DNA from: a bacterium
Lineage (GTDB): Bacteria > CAIWAD01
Reading direction: 5' to 3'
Assembly (NCBI GenBank): GCA_030429345.1
Contig: JAUIFJ010000044.1
Span: forward strand, 1-24,198
Length of the DNA stretch: 24,198 nt
A program made the position numbers and the translations under genes. This document shows, one piece after another, positions 1 to 7,938 of the stretch. The notes under the pieces were generated by a model. It saw only the letters and a program-made list of their open reading frames with translations. It made no database searches and was not told the DNA's origin. The first letter of the stretch is position 1, and each line of letters opens with the position of its first letter.

Positions 1-312
1 CCTTGGCACTGTCCTTGGCACGGTCCCTGGCACCGTCCCTGGCACCGTCCCTGGCACCGTCCCTGGCACCGTGCCTGGCACCGTCCTTGGCACCGTCCCT
101 GGCACCGTCCCTGGCACCGTGCCTGGCACCGTCCCTGGCACCGTCCCTGGCACCGTGCCTGGCACCGTCCTTGGCACCGTCCCTGGCACCGTCCCTGGCA
201 CCGTGCCTGGCACCGTCCTTGGCACCGTCCCTGGCACTGTCCTTGGCACTGTGCGTGGCACTGTCCCTGGCACTGTCCCTGGCACCGTGCCTGGCACCGT
301 CCTTGGCACTGA
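1..312. repeat. 12-bp tandem repeat array, 26 units (left end)
   Basis: Twenty-six head-to-tail 12-bp units fill the first 312 bases without interruption. Three main variants alternate: CCCTGGCACCGT, GCCTGGCACCGT and CCTTGGCACCGT. The hexamer TGGCAC is present in every unit; variation is confined mostly to unit positions 1 and 3 and to the base after CAC (C, T or once G). From unit 7 on there is a loose 48-bp order (GCC, CCT, CCC, CCC types). All six frames are open because 12 is a multiple of 3, so the apparent Leu-Ala-Pro-Ser or Gly-Thr-Val-Pro tetrapeptide proteins are not evidence of coding. The array runs off the left edge, so its true length is unknown. A second array of the same family ends the window. 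Confidence 0.97.
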
Positions 313-435
313 CCCGCACTGCCCGACTCCCCTCGCGAATCCCTACCTTGGCGCGCTTTCCTGCCGGTCCGCGCCCCGGGAAAAAGACCAATCCGGGATG
401 GCTGCGCGGTATGCTTCCCACAAGACAGGCAATCC
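313..435 (+). promoter_or_regulatory. Leader between the 12-bp array and the helicase gene
   Basis: These 123 bases separate the end of the array from the helicase start codon and must hold its promoter unless transcription comes through the array. A TATGCT hexamer at 409-414 is a possible -10 element, but no convincing -35 is visible at the right distance. The ribosome binding site is weak (AGG about six bases before the ATG). No gene or strong hairpin is seen. Together with the array, this makes a 435-base stretch without a credible gene. Confidence 0.3.
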
Positions 436-2196
436 ATGTCCACGACAACCGAATCGACGAGCCTGACCCCCTTTTCCGAGATGGGGCTCAACAAGCGCGT
501 GCTCAAGGCCCTGGAGCGCGTCGGCTACGAGACACCGACACCGATCCAGGCCCAGGCCATTCCCCTGCTGCTGCAGGGCAGGGACCTGCTGGGGCAGGCG
601 CAGACGGGCACGGGCAAGACCGCGGCCTTTGCACTGCCCCTTCTGAGCCGGCTCAACCTGAAGCGGCTCGATCCCCAGGTGCTGGTGCTGGCCCCGACGC
701 GCGAACTGGCGATCCAGGTGGCGGAGGCCTTCCAGACCTATGCTCACGAACTCAAGGGCTTCCATGTCGTCCCTGTATACGGCGGGCAGGAGTACTACGG
801 GCAGACCCGGGCCCTGAAACACGGCGCCCAGGTGATCGTCGGAACCCCGGGACGCGTGATGGATCACATGCGTCGCGGTACCCTGGACCTGGGCGGGCTC
901 TCGACCCTGGTGCTCGACGAGGCCGACGAGATGCTTCGCATGGGCTTCATTGACGATGTCAGCTGGATTCTGGAACAGACTCCGCCCGAGCGGCAGACAG
1001 CGCTCTTTTCGGCGACCATGCCCAAGCAGATCCGCCTGATCGCCCAGAAGCACCTGCGGGATCCGGAACAGGTCACGATCCAGGTCAAGACGACGACGGC
1101 GGACACGATCCGCCAGCGCTTCTGGCCCGTCAGCGGCCTGCACAAGCTGGATGCACTGACACGGATCCTAGAGGCCGAGCCCTTCGAGGCCATGCTGGTC
1201 TTCGTGCGCACCAAGACCGAAACCGTCGAACTGAGCGAACGCCTGGCGGCACGCGGCTTCACGGCAGCCCCGCTCAACGGGGATTTTCCCCAGCGCCAGC
1301 GCGAACGGACCGTCGAGCAGTTCAAGTCCGGAGCCGTAGACATCCTGGTGGCGACCGATGTGGCCGCGCGCGGGCTGGATGTGGAACGCATCAGCCATGT
1401 GCTCAACTACGACATCCCCTACGACACGGAAGCCTATGTACACCGCATCGGTCGCACCGGTCGCGCAGGGCGCAAGGGGGACGCGATCCTCTTTGTATCA
1501 CCGCGGGAAAAGCGCATGCTCTTCGCCATCGAGAAGGCGACCCGCCAGAAGATCATGCGCATGGAGCTGCCTTCGACGCGGGAGGTCAACGACCTGCGCA
1601 TCCACAAGTTCAAGCAGGGGATCCTGGAGGCATTGGGGGGAGAAGGACTCGCCTTCTATTCCGGCCTGGTCGAGGACCTGATGCGCGAACACGATGTCCC
1701 GGCCCTCGAGGTCGCCGCCGCCCTGGCAAGGAAGCTGCAGGGCGATGAGCCCTTCCTGCTCGAGAACAAGCCCGCCCCCCGGACTCCCCGGGGTTGGGAG
1801 GAATCACAGAAGGGAGCGCCTGACAGGTCCGCCCGAGGCCCCCGTGGCCGGGGCCCCGAAGAAGGCATGGAGCGCTACCGGGTGGATGTGGGGCACAACC
1901 ACAAGGTTACGCCGGGACACCTGGTGGGAGCCATTGCCAACGAGGCGGGCATCGACGGGGCGCACATCGGGCGGATCCGGGTGCACGACGAGTACTCCAC
2001 GGTCGAGCTGCCCGAGGGCCTGCCGGCGGACGTCGCTGCAGGGCTGAGAAAGCTGCGCGTCCTCGGCCATGCCCTGGGCCTGACGCTGATCCGTGATACC
2101 AAGCCGCTGCGCAGGGGCAAGCGCGGCGGAACCCACACCCAGGGCTTCCGCAAGTTCATGCAGAAGAAGCGCAAGGGCGGACCGCGGCAGGGCTAG
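436..2196 (+). CDS. deaD: DEAD-box ATP-dependent RNA helicase with DbpA-type RNA-binding tail
   Basis: 586 residues. The ATP-dependent RNA-unwinding core is complete: Q-motif region PTPIQ at 34-38, Walker A AQTGTGKT at 55-62, PTREL at 87-91, GTPGR at 136-140, DEAD at 161-164, SAT at 192-194, ARGLD at 311-315 and HRIGRTGR at 336-343. A basic, Gly/Arg/Pro-rich linker (about 447-475) leads to a DbpA-like RNA-binding domain (about 478-550) and a Lys/Arg-rich tail. This architecture fits the DeaD/CsdA family, which acts in ribosome assembly and mRNA turnover at low temperature; DbpA is the alternative, since it shares the last domain. The start was chosen because the Q-motif lies at the expected distance. 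The stop codon shares the CTAG at 2193-2196 with the convergent msrB. Confidence 0.95.
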   Translation: MSTTTESTSLTPFSEMGLNKRVLKALERVGYETPTPIQAQAIPLLLQGRDLLGQAQTGTGKTAAFALPLLSRLNLKRLDPQVLVLAPTRELAIQVAEAFQTYAHELKGFHVVPVYGGQEYYGQTRALKHGAQVIVGTPGRVMDHMRRGTLDLGGLSTLVLDEADEMLRMGFIDDVSWILEQTPPERQTALFSATMPKQIRLIAQKHLRDPEQVTIQVKTTTADTIRQRFWPVSGLHKLDALTRILEAEPFEAMLVFVRTKTETVELSERLAARGFTAAPLNGDFPQRQRERTVEQFKSGAVDILVATDVAARGLDVERISHVLNYDIPYDTEAYVHRIGRTGRAGRKGDAILFVSPREKRMLFAIEKATRQKIMRMELPSTREVNDLRIHKFKQGILEALGGEGLAFYSGLVEDLMREHDVPALEVAAALARKLQGDEPFLLENKPAPRTPRGWEESQKGAPDRSARGPRGRGPEEGMERYRVDVGHNHKVTPGHLVGAIANEAGIDGAHIGRIRVHDEYSTVELPEGLPADVAAGLRKLRVLGHALGLTLIRDTKPLRRGKRGGTHTQGFRKFMQKKRKGGPRQG

Positions 2197-2612
2197 GCCG
2201 GGTCGTTCCCCGGCCTGAAGCTGAGACAGACCGAATTGATGCAGTAGCGCTTGCCCGTCGGCGGCGGGCCGTCGTCGAAGACGTGTCCCAGGTGGGCGTC
2301 GCAGGCCGCGCAGCGCACTTCCGTGCGCGACATGCCATGGCTGTGATCCGCCAGGTAGCGGATCGCCCCTTCCGGCGAGCGGAAGAAGGAGGGCCATCCG
2401 CAGCCGCTGTCGAACTTGGTGTCCGATTCGAAGAGGAAGCTCTCGCAGCAGACGCAGTGGTAGCGGCCCGCGGCCTTGTTTCCGAGCAGCTTTCCGCTGA
2501 AGGGGGCTTCGGTGCCGCCTTCGCGTGTCACGCGGAAGGTTTCCGGGTCAAGCCGCTCCCGCCAGTCCTCGGGGGTGAAGTCCGCGAAGTCTTTCGGGTC
2601 GATCGTGCTCAT
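2193..2612 (-). CDS. msrB: Peptide-methionine (R)-S-oxide reductase MsrB
   Basis: 139 residues, a usual length for stand-alone MsrB, which reduces methionine-R-sulfoxide in oxidised proteins using thioredoxin. Two zinc CxxC pairs are visible (C53/C56 and C101/C104), the family motif CGWPSF is at 71-76, HLGHVF at 107-112, and the catalytic cysteine is C124 in RYCINS. The start at 2612 is preferred over an in-frame ATG 24 bases upstream because GGGAGG sits just before it, whereas the upstream ATG has no good ribosome binding site. No signal peptide, so probably cytoplasmic. It converges on the helicase gene, and the two stop codons overlap within one CTAG. Confidence 0.96.
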   Translation of the reverse strand: MSTIDPKDFADFTPEDWRERLDPETFRVTREGGTEAPFSGKLLGNKAAGRYHCVCCESFLFESDTKFDSGCGWPSFFRSPEGAIRYLADHSHGMSRTEVRCAACDAHLGHVFDDGPPPTGKRYCINSVCLSFRPGNDPA

Positions 2613-2668
2613 CCTGCCTCCCCCGTCTTTCGCCATGCCGCTCTTGCATGCAGTGTTTCCCCAGCCCT

Positions 2669-2813
2669 TTCAGTCGCCCCCGCGAAGGCGGGGGCCCATC
2701 TTCAGTGTGAGCCAGAAGCGACGCACCGACGCTCTGGATCTGGATCTCAACCGATGAACTTGTCAGACTGGCTTCTCCCAGCGTGGGCCCCCGCCTTCGC
2801 GGGGGCGACTGAA
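2669..2813. repeat. Inverted pair of REP-like palindromes (REPIN/MITE-like element)
   Basis: A 30-base sequence at 2669-2698 recurs as its perfect reverse complement at 2784-2813, with 85 bases between. Each arm is itself a hairpin: GCCCCCGC, loop GAAG, GCGGGGGC. Two REP-type hairpins facing each other define the REPIN layout, and the 145-bp size and lack of any reading frame fit a non-autonomous element. It lies between rhodanese and msrB, both on the minus strand, and could also end or buffer transcripts there. No transposase is present in the window, and target-site duplications are not obvious. Confidence 0.85.
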
Positions 2814-2831
2814 GAGGAGACAAGCCCGGCG

Positions 2832-3197
2832 CTATTCCCCCATCTCAAGCGGCAGGTTCATGGCGGTCCAGGCCGCCAGTCCACCGAGCATGTTGTATGC
2901 GGTCTCGTGTCCGATGGAGCGAAGGTAGGCCACGGTCTGGCCCGAGCGCGCGCCCGTGTGACAGAAGACCAGGTAGCTCACATCCTTCGGCAGGGCGTCG
3001 AGCCTGCCCTGGAAGCCGGGCGCATAGTAGTCCAGCGGCTCCATGCCCAGGATATGCCCGTCACGGATCTCGGCGGCCGTGCGCACGTCGAGAAGGGTGA
3101 AGCCCGGCTTTCCGCGGTGAGCCTGGATCAGCTCCCAGGCTTCGCTGGCTGCTACCTGGGCCTTGTCCAGGGTGAATGCGGGGTGTTTGTCGCTCAT
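2832..3197 (-). CDS. Single-domain rhodanese-like sulfurtransferase
   Basis: 121 residues forming one rhodanese domain. Visible landmarks are LLDVRTAAE at 35-43 (the substrate-site Asp-Val-Arg), the active-site loop CHTGARS starting at C79, and the closing segment MLGGLAAW at 103-110. The catalytic cysteine is present, so persulfide-carrying activity is expected; the physiological donor and acceptor cannot be told. No signal peptide or membrane segment. GAGGA about eight bases upstream supports the start. It follows the MurA-like gene after 62 bases on the same strand, so co-transcription is likely. The REP pair begins about 20 bases beyond its stop codon. Confidence 0.93.
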   Translation of the reverse strand: MSDKHPAFTLDKAQVAASEAWELIQAHRGKPGFTLLDVRTAAEIRDGHILGMEPLDYYAPGFQGRLDALPKDVSYLVFCHTGARSGQTVAYLRSIGHETAYNMLGGLAAWTAMNLPLEMGE

Positions 3198-3259
3198 TGC
3201 TTGTCCTCATCGGGGCGGGCGATGCCGAATGCAGCCGCCAACCGTGCCGGATTCCGGAT

Positions 3260-4555
3260 CTACGCTTCCCGTACCACATCCGCTCCCAGAGCCCGAAGCC
3301 GCTCGTCGATGCGTTCGTAGCCGCGGTCGATCTGGTGGATGTTGTGGATCTCCGTCTCGCCCTCGGCGCGCAGGGCGGCGATCAGCAGGGCCATGCCGGC
3401 GCGGATGTCGGGGCTCGAGAGCCGTGTGCCATAGAGCGGGGCACCCCCGTTGACCAGCACGCGGTGCGGATCGCATTGCGTGATGCGCGCGCCCATCGAG
3501 ATCAGCGAATCGACCCAGTAGAGCCGGCTCTCGAACATCCACTCGTGGATCAGCACGCTGCCCCTCGCGCAGCAGGCCAGCACGACCGTGATGCTGCTCA
3601 GGTCCGCAGGAAAGCCCGGCCAGGGGGAATCGTGGATGCGCGGCACCTCGCCGAAGCGGTCGGTCTGCACCTCCAGGGTCTGTCCCGCGGGCACGTGGAG
3701 CACGCCTTCGTGCAGGGAGAACTCCACGCCCAGTCGCCCGTATACGCTGGAGATCATGCGGTAGTTCCCCGCCTCGATTCCCGGAATGCGCAGGTCGCTG
3801 TCCGTGGCGGCGGCCAGGGCGATCAGGCTGCCGACCTCGATGTGATCCTCGGCCACGCGGTGCACCGGGGAGCGCTCGGGAACCGCGCCTTCCGTCCCGC
3901 GGATCTCGAGCCTATTGCTGCCGATGCCGCGGATCTCCGCTCCCAGCTCCTGCAACAGGTGACACAGCTGTTGGACATGGGGCTCGCAGGCGGCGTTCTC
4001 AATGGTTGTCACACCTTCGGCCAGGGCGGCGGCCATCAGGGCGTTCTCGGTGGCCATCACGCTGGCCTCGTCCAGGAAGAGCCGGCCGCCGCGGAAAGGA
4101 CCGTCCAGTTTCATCCGCACGTCCTGCGGACCCGTGGCCACCCGGGCGCCCAGGCTCTCGAAGACGGAGAGGTGCGTGTCGATGCGTCTGCGGCCGATGC
4201 GGTCGCCGCCCGGCCGGGGCAGCACCACCTCGCCGCGGCGGGCCAGCAGGGGAGCGGCCAGCAGCAGGCTGGCGCGAATGCGCCCGCAGAGGGCGGGATC
4301 CGGTTCTCCGGAGGGTTCGTCCCCGCCGTGGATCACGGCCGTGTGCCCCTCGTCCTCCCGGTCGACACGCAGGCCGAGGCTTTCCAGGATCGAAAGCATG
4401 GCGCGCACGTCGAGAATGTCGGGCAGGTTCTCCAGCCGTGTCACGCCGCGATTGAGCAGCGCGGCGGCGATCACGGGCAAGGCCTCGTTCTTGTTTCCCT
4501 GTGGACGGATCTCGCCCTTCAGGTTGCGCGATGGACGAATGCGCAGTCGTTCCAT
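3260..4555 (-). CDS. murA: UDP-N-acetylglucosamine 1-carboxyvinyltransferase (MurA-type) with Cys-to-Asp active site
   Basis: 431 residues, close to E. coli MurA (419). This enzyme moves enolpyruvate from PEP to UDP-GlcNAc, the first committed step of peptidoglycan synthesis in the cytoplasm. K22-N23 of the QGNKNEALP motif match the family's substrate-binding Lys-Asn, FPADLSS carries the general-base Asp, and the C-terminal IRAGMAL and HQIDRGYERI match the conserved end. The loop normally reading PGGC is PGGD here (D118), followed by IGRR with the conserved Arg. Cys-to-Asp at this position occurs naturally in mycobacterial and chlamydial MurA and gives fosfomycin resistance. The start is supported by AGGAGGT four bases upstream, which overlaps the stop codon of the preceding gene. 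A related paralogous enolpyruvyl transferase cannot be fully excluded. Confidence 0.9.
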   Translation of the reverse strand: MERLRIRPSRNLKGEIRPQGNKNEALPVIAAALLNRGVTRLENLPDILDVRAMLSILESLGLRVDREDEGHTAVIHGGDEPSGEPDPALCGRIRASLLLAAPLLARRGEVVLPRPGGDRIGRRRIDTHLSVFESLGARVATGPQDVRMKLDGPFRGGRLFLDEASVMATENALMAAALAEGVTTIENAACEPHVQQLCHLLQELGAEIRGIGSNRLEIRGTEGAVPERSPVHRVAEDHIEVGSLIALAAATDSDLRIPGIEAGNYRMISSVYGRLGVEFSLHEGVLHVPAGQTLEVQTDRFGEVPRIHDSPWPGFPADLSSITVVLACCARGSVLIHEWMFESRLYWVDSLISMGARITQCDPHRVLVNGGAPLYGTRLSSPDIRAGMALLIAALRAEGETEIHNIHQIDRGYERIDERLRALGADVVREA

Positions 4556-4563
4556 GGGACCTC

Positions 4564-5235
4564 CTAGTAGCGGTAGCCCAGGGTCAGCAGCAGGGCCAGG
4601 CCGCCCATGTCCGCCTCCGGGGCCTCCGCCAGTTCGCTGTCGCCGTTGATCTTCCAGGTGTCCTTGCTGAAGTGCCCTTTCCAGGACACGAGCACGCCCA
4701 GCGTGAGCCAGGAACCCGTGTCCATGTTGGGCAGTTGGGTCCGCATGTCAGCGCCCAGGCAGCCCTCGTATGCCGGTCCGGCGAGGCTGAGGCGGCTCTG
4801 CGTGTAGCTTCCGTCGAGGGCATCGTTCCAGGAGGCGCGCACGGGCTCCTGGACGAGCAGGAACTGGCTGTGCATCCAGCCGACACCCACGCTGCCCCAG
4901 ATGTGATACATGGAGCCCAGGTCCCCCGCCTTGCCCAGGTGGAGAAAGAGATCGGCATCGAAGCGCTTGATGTCGTACAAGTCGTAGTCGCGCGACTGCC
5001 AGCCCACATCCCCCTTGAAGCCGACGATGCCGGCGCCCGTGTGATTGAAAGCGTGGAAGCCCCATTGCCAGGGATTCTCCTCCATGGACGCCAGCTGGGG
5101 CGCGCTGTCACGAAGATTTCCCAGGTCCTGCGACAGGCGGCCGAAATGGAGGCCGCCGAAATCGCCGACGGGATTTTCCTGCGCGAGGGCGCAGAGGGGC
5201 AGGGTCATCAGAAGGGGAAGCAGGCGCAGAATCAT
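4564..5235 (-). CDS. Predicted exported outer-membrane-type protein, function unknown
   Basis: 223 residues from the preferred start. The N-terminus MILRLLPLLMTLPLCALA is a clear signal peptide with likely cleavage after ALA. The mature part is rich in Gly and aromatic residues in alternating patterns (for example GSVGVGWMHSQFLLV and WLTLGVLVSWKGHF) and ends LTLGYRY, a terminal aromatic as in many beta-barrels. A small outer-membrane barrel is therefore plausible, but no family was recognised. An upstream in-frame start at 5301 would bury the signal peptide behind 22 extra residues and was not chosen. Its stop lies within the ribosome binding site of the MurA-like gene, so the two are probably co-transcribed. 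Confidence 0.72.
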   Translation of the reverse strand: MILRLLPLLMTLPLCALAQENPVGDFGGLHFGRLSQDLGNLRDSAPQLASMEENPWQWGFHAFNHTGAGIVGFKGDVGWQSRDYDLYDIKRFDADLFLHLGKAGDLGSMYHIWGSVGVGWMHSQFLLVQEPVRASWNDALDGSYTQSRLSLAGPAYEGCLGADMRTQLPNMDTGSWLTLGVLVSWKGHFSKDTWKINGDSELAEAPEADMGGLALLLTLGYRY

Positions 5236-5319
5236 CGTGAGGTTCCAGGAGCTTGACGGGACGCGGATGCCGAAGTGCTGAATATATCCTTCGCGCCGCA
5301 CACAAACTGCTCCTGCGCG

Positions 5320-5337
5320 GTCATCCCGCGGCTTGAC
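5320..5337 (+). repeat. Dispersed repeat GTCATCCCGCGGCTTGAC, copy 1 (half hairpin)
   Basis: An 18-base sequence identical to 6225-6242 in the same orientation. This copy lacks the complementary right arm, so it reads as a decayed REP-like half. It lies in the 216-base gap between the divergent outer-membrane-type protein and the methyltransferase gene. Confidence 0.75.
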
Positions 5338-5451
5338 AGTGGACGTGTGGAACAGTTGCGGTGGAAGGATTCGCCCGTACTCTCATCCTCCATCTTCCCT
5401 CCGACTGCCTTACCTTCCATTCAAACGCTTTCCCCTTTGATCGATCCACCC

Positions 5452-6195
5452 ATGCAACTGGCCGATTTCAGCAATCACTTCGACTCGCTTGCCTCGCGCT
5501 GGGACCAGTCCGCCTGGCTGGCCGAGGAACGGGACCTGGAGCAGGCCCTGCGTCTGCTGCAGCCACGACGCCGCGAAACCGGCCTGGACCTGGCCTGCGG
5601 ACCGGGGCACCTGTCGACGCGCCTCGCCGCCGAGGGCAGCCGCGTGCTGGCGGCCGACATCAGCCCGCAGATGCTCAAGTTCTGCGCCCATCGCAGCACG
5701 GAGGCCGGCCAGAAGAACCTGACCATCGCCGTGCAGGACGCCCATCGCATGGAGTTCGGCGACGGCATGTTCGACTGGATCTCCTGCCGCCTGGGCTTTC
5801 GCTACTTCGAAGAGCCGCGGCGCGTGCTGGCGGAACTGAAACGGATTCTGAAGCCCTCGGGGCGGATCTGGCTCAGCGACTGGATCCGCGATCTTCCGGG
5901 CGGCAAGACGCTCACCCTGAGCGAGATGCTGCGAAGCCTTCATGCGGCCCAACAGACTGTCCATTCCATGGAGGAGTGGGAGAAAGCGGTTCGGGAGAGT
6001 GGATTCCGCATGCTGCGCCAGACTCCGCGTCCCGACCGCCTGGACCCCGTCGAGCTCGCGCATCTGGGCGGCACGGACAGCGAGGATGCGGTCGCCGCCA
6101 GCCGCGAACTGGCCGGCCCCGACGCCCGCTGGCTGGAGCTGGAAGGCCGTTCCTACCTGCTGGTGCAACGGCTGGATCTGCTGCTGGGGATTTAG
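5452..6195 (+). CDS. Class I SAM-dependent methyltransferase (UbiE/Methyltransf_11-like)
   Basis: 247 residues. Motif I is LDLACGPGH at 45-53, the acidic residue that usually binds the SAM ribose is D69 in AADIS, and the downstream motifs are FDWISCRLGFRYF (107-119) and LKPSGRIWLSDW (133-144). These define a Rossmann-fold small-molecule methyltransferase; the substrate cannot be inferred. ATG 5452 was chosen because family homology begins directly after it; an upstream in-frame start at 5275 would run through the dispersed repeat. No ribosome binding site is visible before 5452, so the start is somewhat uncertain. The gene stands alone, with one copy of an 18-base repeat on each side. Confidence 0.88.
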   Translation: MQLADFSNHFDSLASRWDQSAWLAEERDLEQALRLLQPRRRETGLDLACGPGHLSTRLAAEGSRVLAADISPQMLKFCAHRSTEAGQKNLTIAVQDAHRMEFGDGMFDWISCRLGFRYFEEPRRVLAELKRILKPSGRIWLSDWIRDLPGGKTLTLSEMLRSLHAAQQTVHSMEEWEKAVRESGFRMLRQTPRPDRLDPVELAHLGGTDSEDAVAASRELAGPDARWLELEGRSYLLVQRLDLLLGI

Positions 6196-6224
6196 TCCTC
6201 CATCCCAGTTCCCCACACACGAGT

Positions 6225-6250
6225 GTCATCCCGCGGCTTGACCGCGGGAT
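6225..6250 (+). repeat. Dispersed REP-like hairpin, copy 2 (complete)
   Basis: Perfect 9-bp arms ATCCCGCGG (6228-6236) and CCGCGGGAT (6242-6250) enclose the loop CTTGA. The first 18 bases from 6225 are identical to 5320-5337. It lies between the convergent methyltransferase and radC genes and could also serve as a transcription end, although no T-run follows. Confidence 0.82.
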
Positions 6251-6297
6251 CTTTCTCCGCGCCGCAGGCCGGAGGACTTCAGCTAGCGCCCCCTATT

Positions 6298-6951
6298 CTA
6301 TTCCACCAGCAGCCCGTTCTCCTGGAAGCTGAACCAGCCTCCCGGGGCGATGATCAGGTGATCGAGAATGCCGATGCCCATTACGCGGCTGACAGCGAGC
6401 AGCTGGCGGGTCAGGGCGCGGTCCTCGGAACTGGGCTGTGTGCCGCCGCCGGGGTGGTTGTGCGCCAGGATCATCGCCGCGGCGCTGTACTGGATCGCGT
6501 AGTGGAAGACCTCCCGCGGGTGTACCAGGCTGGCGTTGAGCGTGCCGATGCTGATCACCTCTTCGCGGATCACCCGGTTCTGGGTGTTCAGATACAGGCA
6601 GCGGAACTGCTCGCGGGCCAGGCGGCCCATCGGCTCGAGGAAGCTGGCGCAATCGGCGGGACTGCGCAGAATGGGAAACTCGCGGCTGCCCGGATCATAG
6701 AGGCGCCGGCCCAGTTCCAGGGCCGCCCCCAGCTGGCAGGCCCGCGCCCGCCCGATGCCGTAGCTGCTCATCAGCTCGCGCACGCTTCCGCGCGAGGCAA
6801 TGCCTTCGGCGCCATAGGAACCGGCAATCCTTCGGCCCAGCTCGAAGACGTTCTCCCGGCGGCTGCCGCTGCCCAGGACGACGGAGATCAATTCCGGCAG
6901 GCTCAGTTCGCCGGCTCCCTGTGTCATCATTTTCTCGCGCGGTGATTCCAT
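6298..6951 (-). CDS. radC: RadC family protein (JAB/MPN metal-binding domain)
   Basis: 217 residues, normal for the RadC/UPF0758 family. The N-terminal half (about 15-85) carries the helix-hairpin-helix-like part (YGIGRARACQLGAALELGRR), and the C-terminal half carries the JAMM metal site: a glutamate at 130/131, H164-N-H166-P, then S174-x-x-D177. The metal residues look intact. The biological role of RadC remains unsettled; the historical link to repair is weak. ATG 6951 with GGAAGGGAG upstream was preferred over a TTG 15 bases further upstream, which lies within that ribosome binding site. It is divergent from tatD, with about 200 bases of shared upstream DNA. Confidence 0.94.
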   Translation of the reverse strand: MESPREKMMTQGAGELSLPELISVVLGSGSRRENVFELGRRIAGSYGAEGIASRGSVRELMSSYGIGRARACQLGAALELGRRLYDPGSREFPILRSPADCASFLEPMGRLAREQFRCLYLNTQNRVIREEVISIGTLNASLVHPREVFHYAIQYSAAAMILAHNHPGGGTQPSSEDRALTRQLLAVSRVMGIGILDHLIIAPGGWFSFQENGLLVE

Positions 6952-7155
6952 GACGCTCCCTTCCAAGGCAATCTAGCCTCATCCCGGACAGGGGCGAAGC
7001 CTTTTCCCGGGGCGGACGCCGGCACCCTTCCGGAGTGTCCAGCCCGCCTGGCAGATGGCGCGAAGTGAGCGCCTGTCCAGCCCCTTGTGCGGGTGCGCAC
7101 TTCCTATATTCCGGCAGGCGGGCGCTGGCGCCCACAGGTCTTGTCCGGAGAACAC

Positions 7156-7938
7156 ATGCTGATCGACACGCACGCACATCTGGATTTTCCCGGCTTCGAC
7201 GAGGACCGCGAGCAGATGCTCGAGCGCTGCTGGCAATCCGGCCTGCGGGCCGTGATCCAGGTCTGCTTCAATCGCCAGACCATTGCGCGCGGCTTTCCCC
7301 TCTTCGAAGAGGACCCGCGCATCTGGTTCGCGGTCGGCCTGCACCCCCAGGCCGCCGACGAGTACGACGAAGAGACCCTGGCCCTCGTGGAGGAGAAGAG
7401 TACTCACCCGCGCGTGGTCGCCATCGGCGAGTGCGGCTTCGACCGTTTCCGGGACTATGCCAAGGTGCCCAACCAGGAAGCCTGCTTCCGCGGGATGATC
7501 CGCCTGGCCAGGCGGCGGAAGCTGCCCCTCGTGATCCACAGCCGCGACGCGAAGGAGGACACCCTGCGTGTCCTGCGGGAGGAGCATGCCGAAGAGGTCG
7601 GCGGCGTGATGCACTGTTTCTCCTATGACCTGGAGACGGCGCTCGAGGCGATCGAGCTGGACTTCTGCATCAGTTTCCCCTGTTTCGTGACCTATCCCAA
7701 GCGCAACCAGGCGGAGGTTGTCGCCGGCCTGCCCCTCGACAGGATCCTGCTGGAGACGGACAGCCCCTTCATTCCGCCCCAGCGTATACGCGGCAAGCGC
7801 AACGCCCCGACGGGCATCATCGATTCGGCGGAGGCCATCGCCGCCATGCGGGGCATCCCAGCGGAGGAGGTGATCCAGGCGACGGGACGGAATGCCTGTC
7901 GCCTCTTCGGCATCGCTCCGCCGGAAGGCCCGGCCTGA
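7156..7938 (+). CDS. tatD: TatD family metal-dependent hydrolase / DNase
   Basis: 260 residues, the usual length. All expected metal ligands are visible: H6 and H8 in DTHAHLD, E92 in GECGFD, H128 in VIHSRD, H153 in MHCFS and D202 in LETDSPF. Known TatD proteins act as magnesium-dependent 3'-5' exonucleases in DNA repair or fragmentation; YcfH- and YjjV-like relatives are alternatives. ATG 7156 is supported by GGAG six bases upstream. Before it lie a TATATT hexamer (7105-7110, possible -10) and a small hairpin GGGCGC-TG-GCGCCC (7120-7133). The last base of the stop codon is the first base of the rsmA start (TGATG), so translation is probably coupled. Confidence 0.95.
   Translation: MLIDTHAHLDFPGFDEDREQMLERCWQSGLRAVIQVCFNRQTIARGFPLFEEDPRIWFAVGLHPQAADEYDEETLALVEEKSTHPRVVAIGECGFDRFRDYAKVPNQEACFRGMIRLARRRKLPLVIHSRDAKEDTLRVLREEHAEEVGGVMHCFSYDLETALEAIELDFCISFPCFVTYPKRNQAEVVAGLPLDRILLETDSPFIPPQRIRGKRNAPTGIIDSAEAIAAMRGIPAEEVIQATGRNACRLFGIAPPEGPA

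Noticed and set aside
1-312. Array as tandem sigma-54 promoters (TGGCAC resembles the -24 box)
   Set aside because: With a 12-bp period the -12 position reads TTGG or CTGG, lacking the essential GC, so the match is only to half of the consensus.
1-312. CRISPR array
   Set aside because: No spacers: the 12-bp units are contiguous, far shorter than CRISPR repeats, and no cas genes are present.
3-953. Long frames of LAPS or GTVP tetrapeptides starting in the left array
   Set aside because: The 12-bp period keeps every frame open; no ribosome binding site, and the frames run out of phase into the helicase gene.
5275-5451. Longer N-terminus for the methyltransferase
   Set aside because: It would translate through the dispersed repeat and a Pro/Ser-rich stretch with no homology; family similarity begins at 5452.
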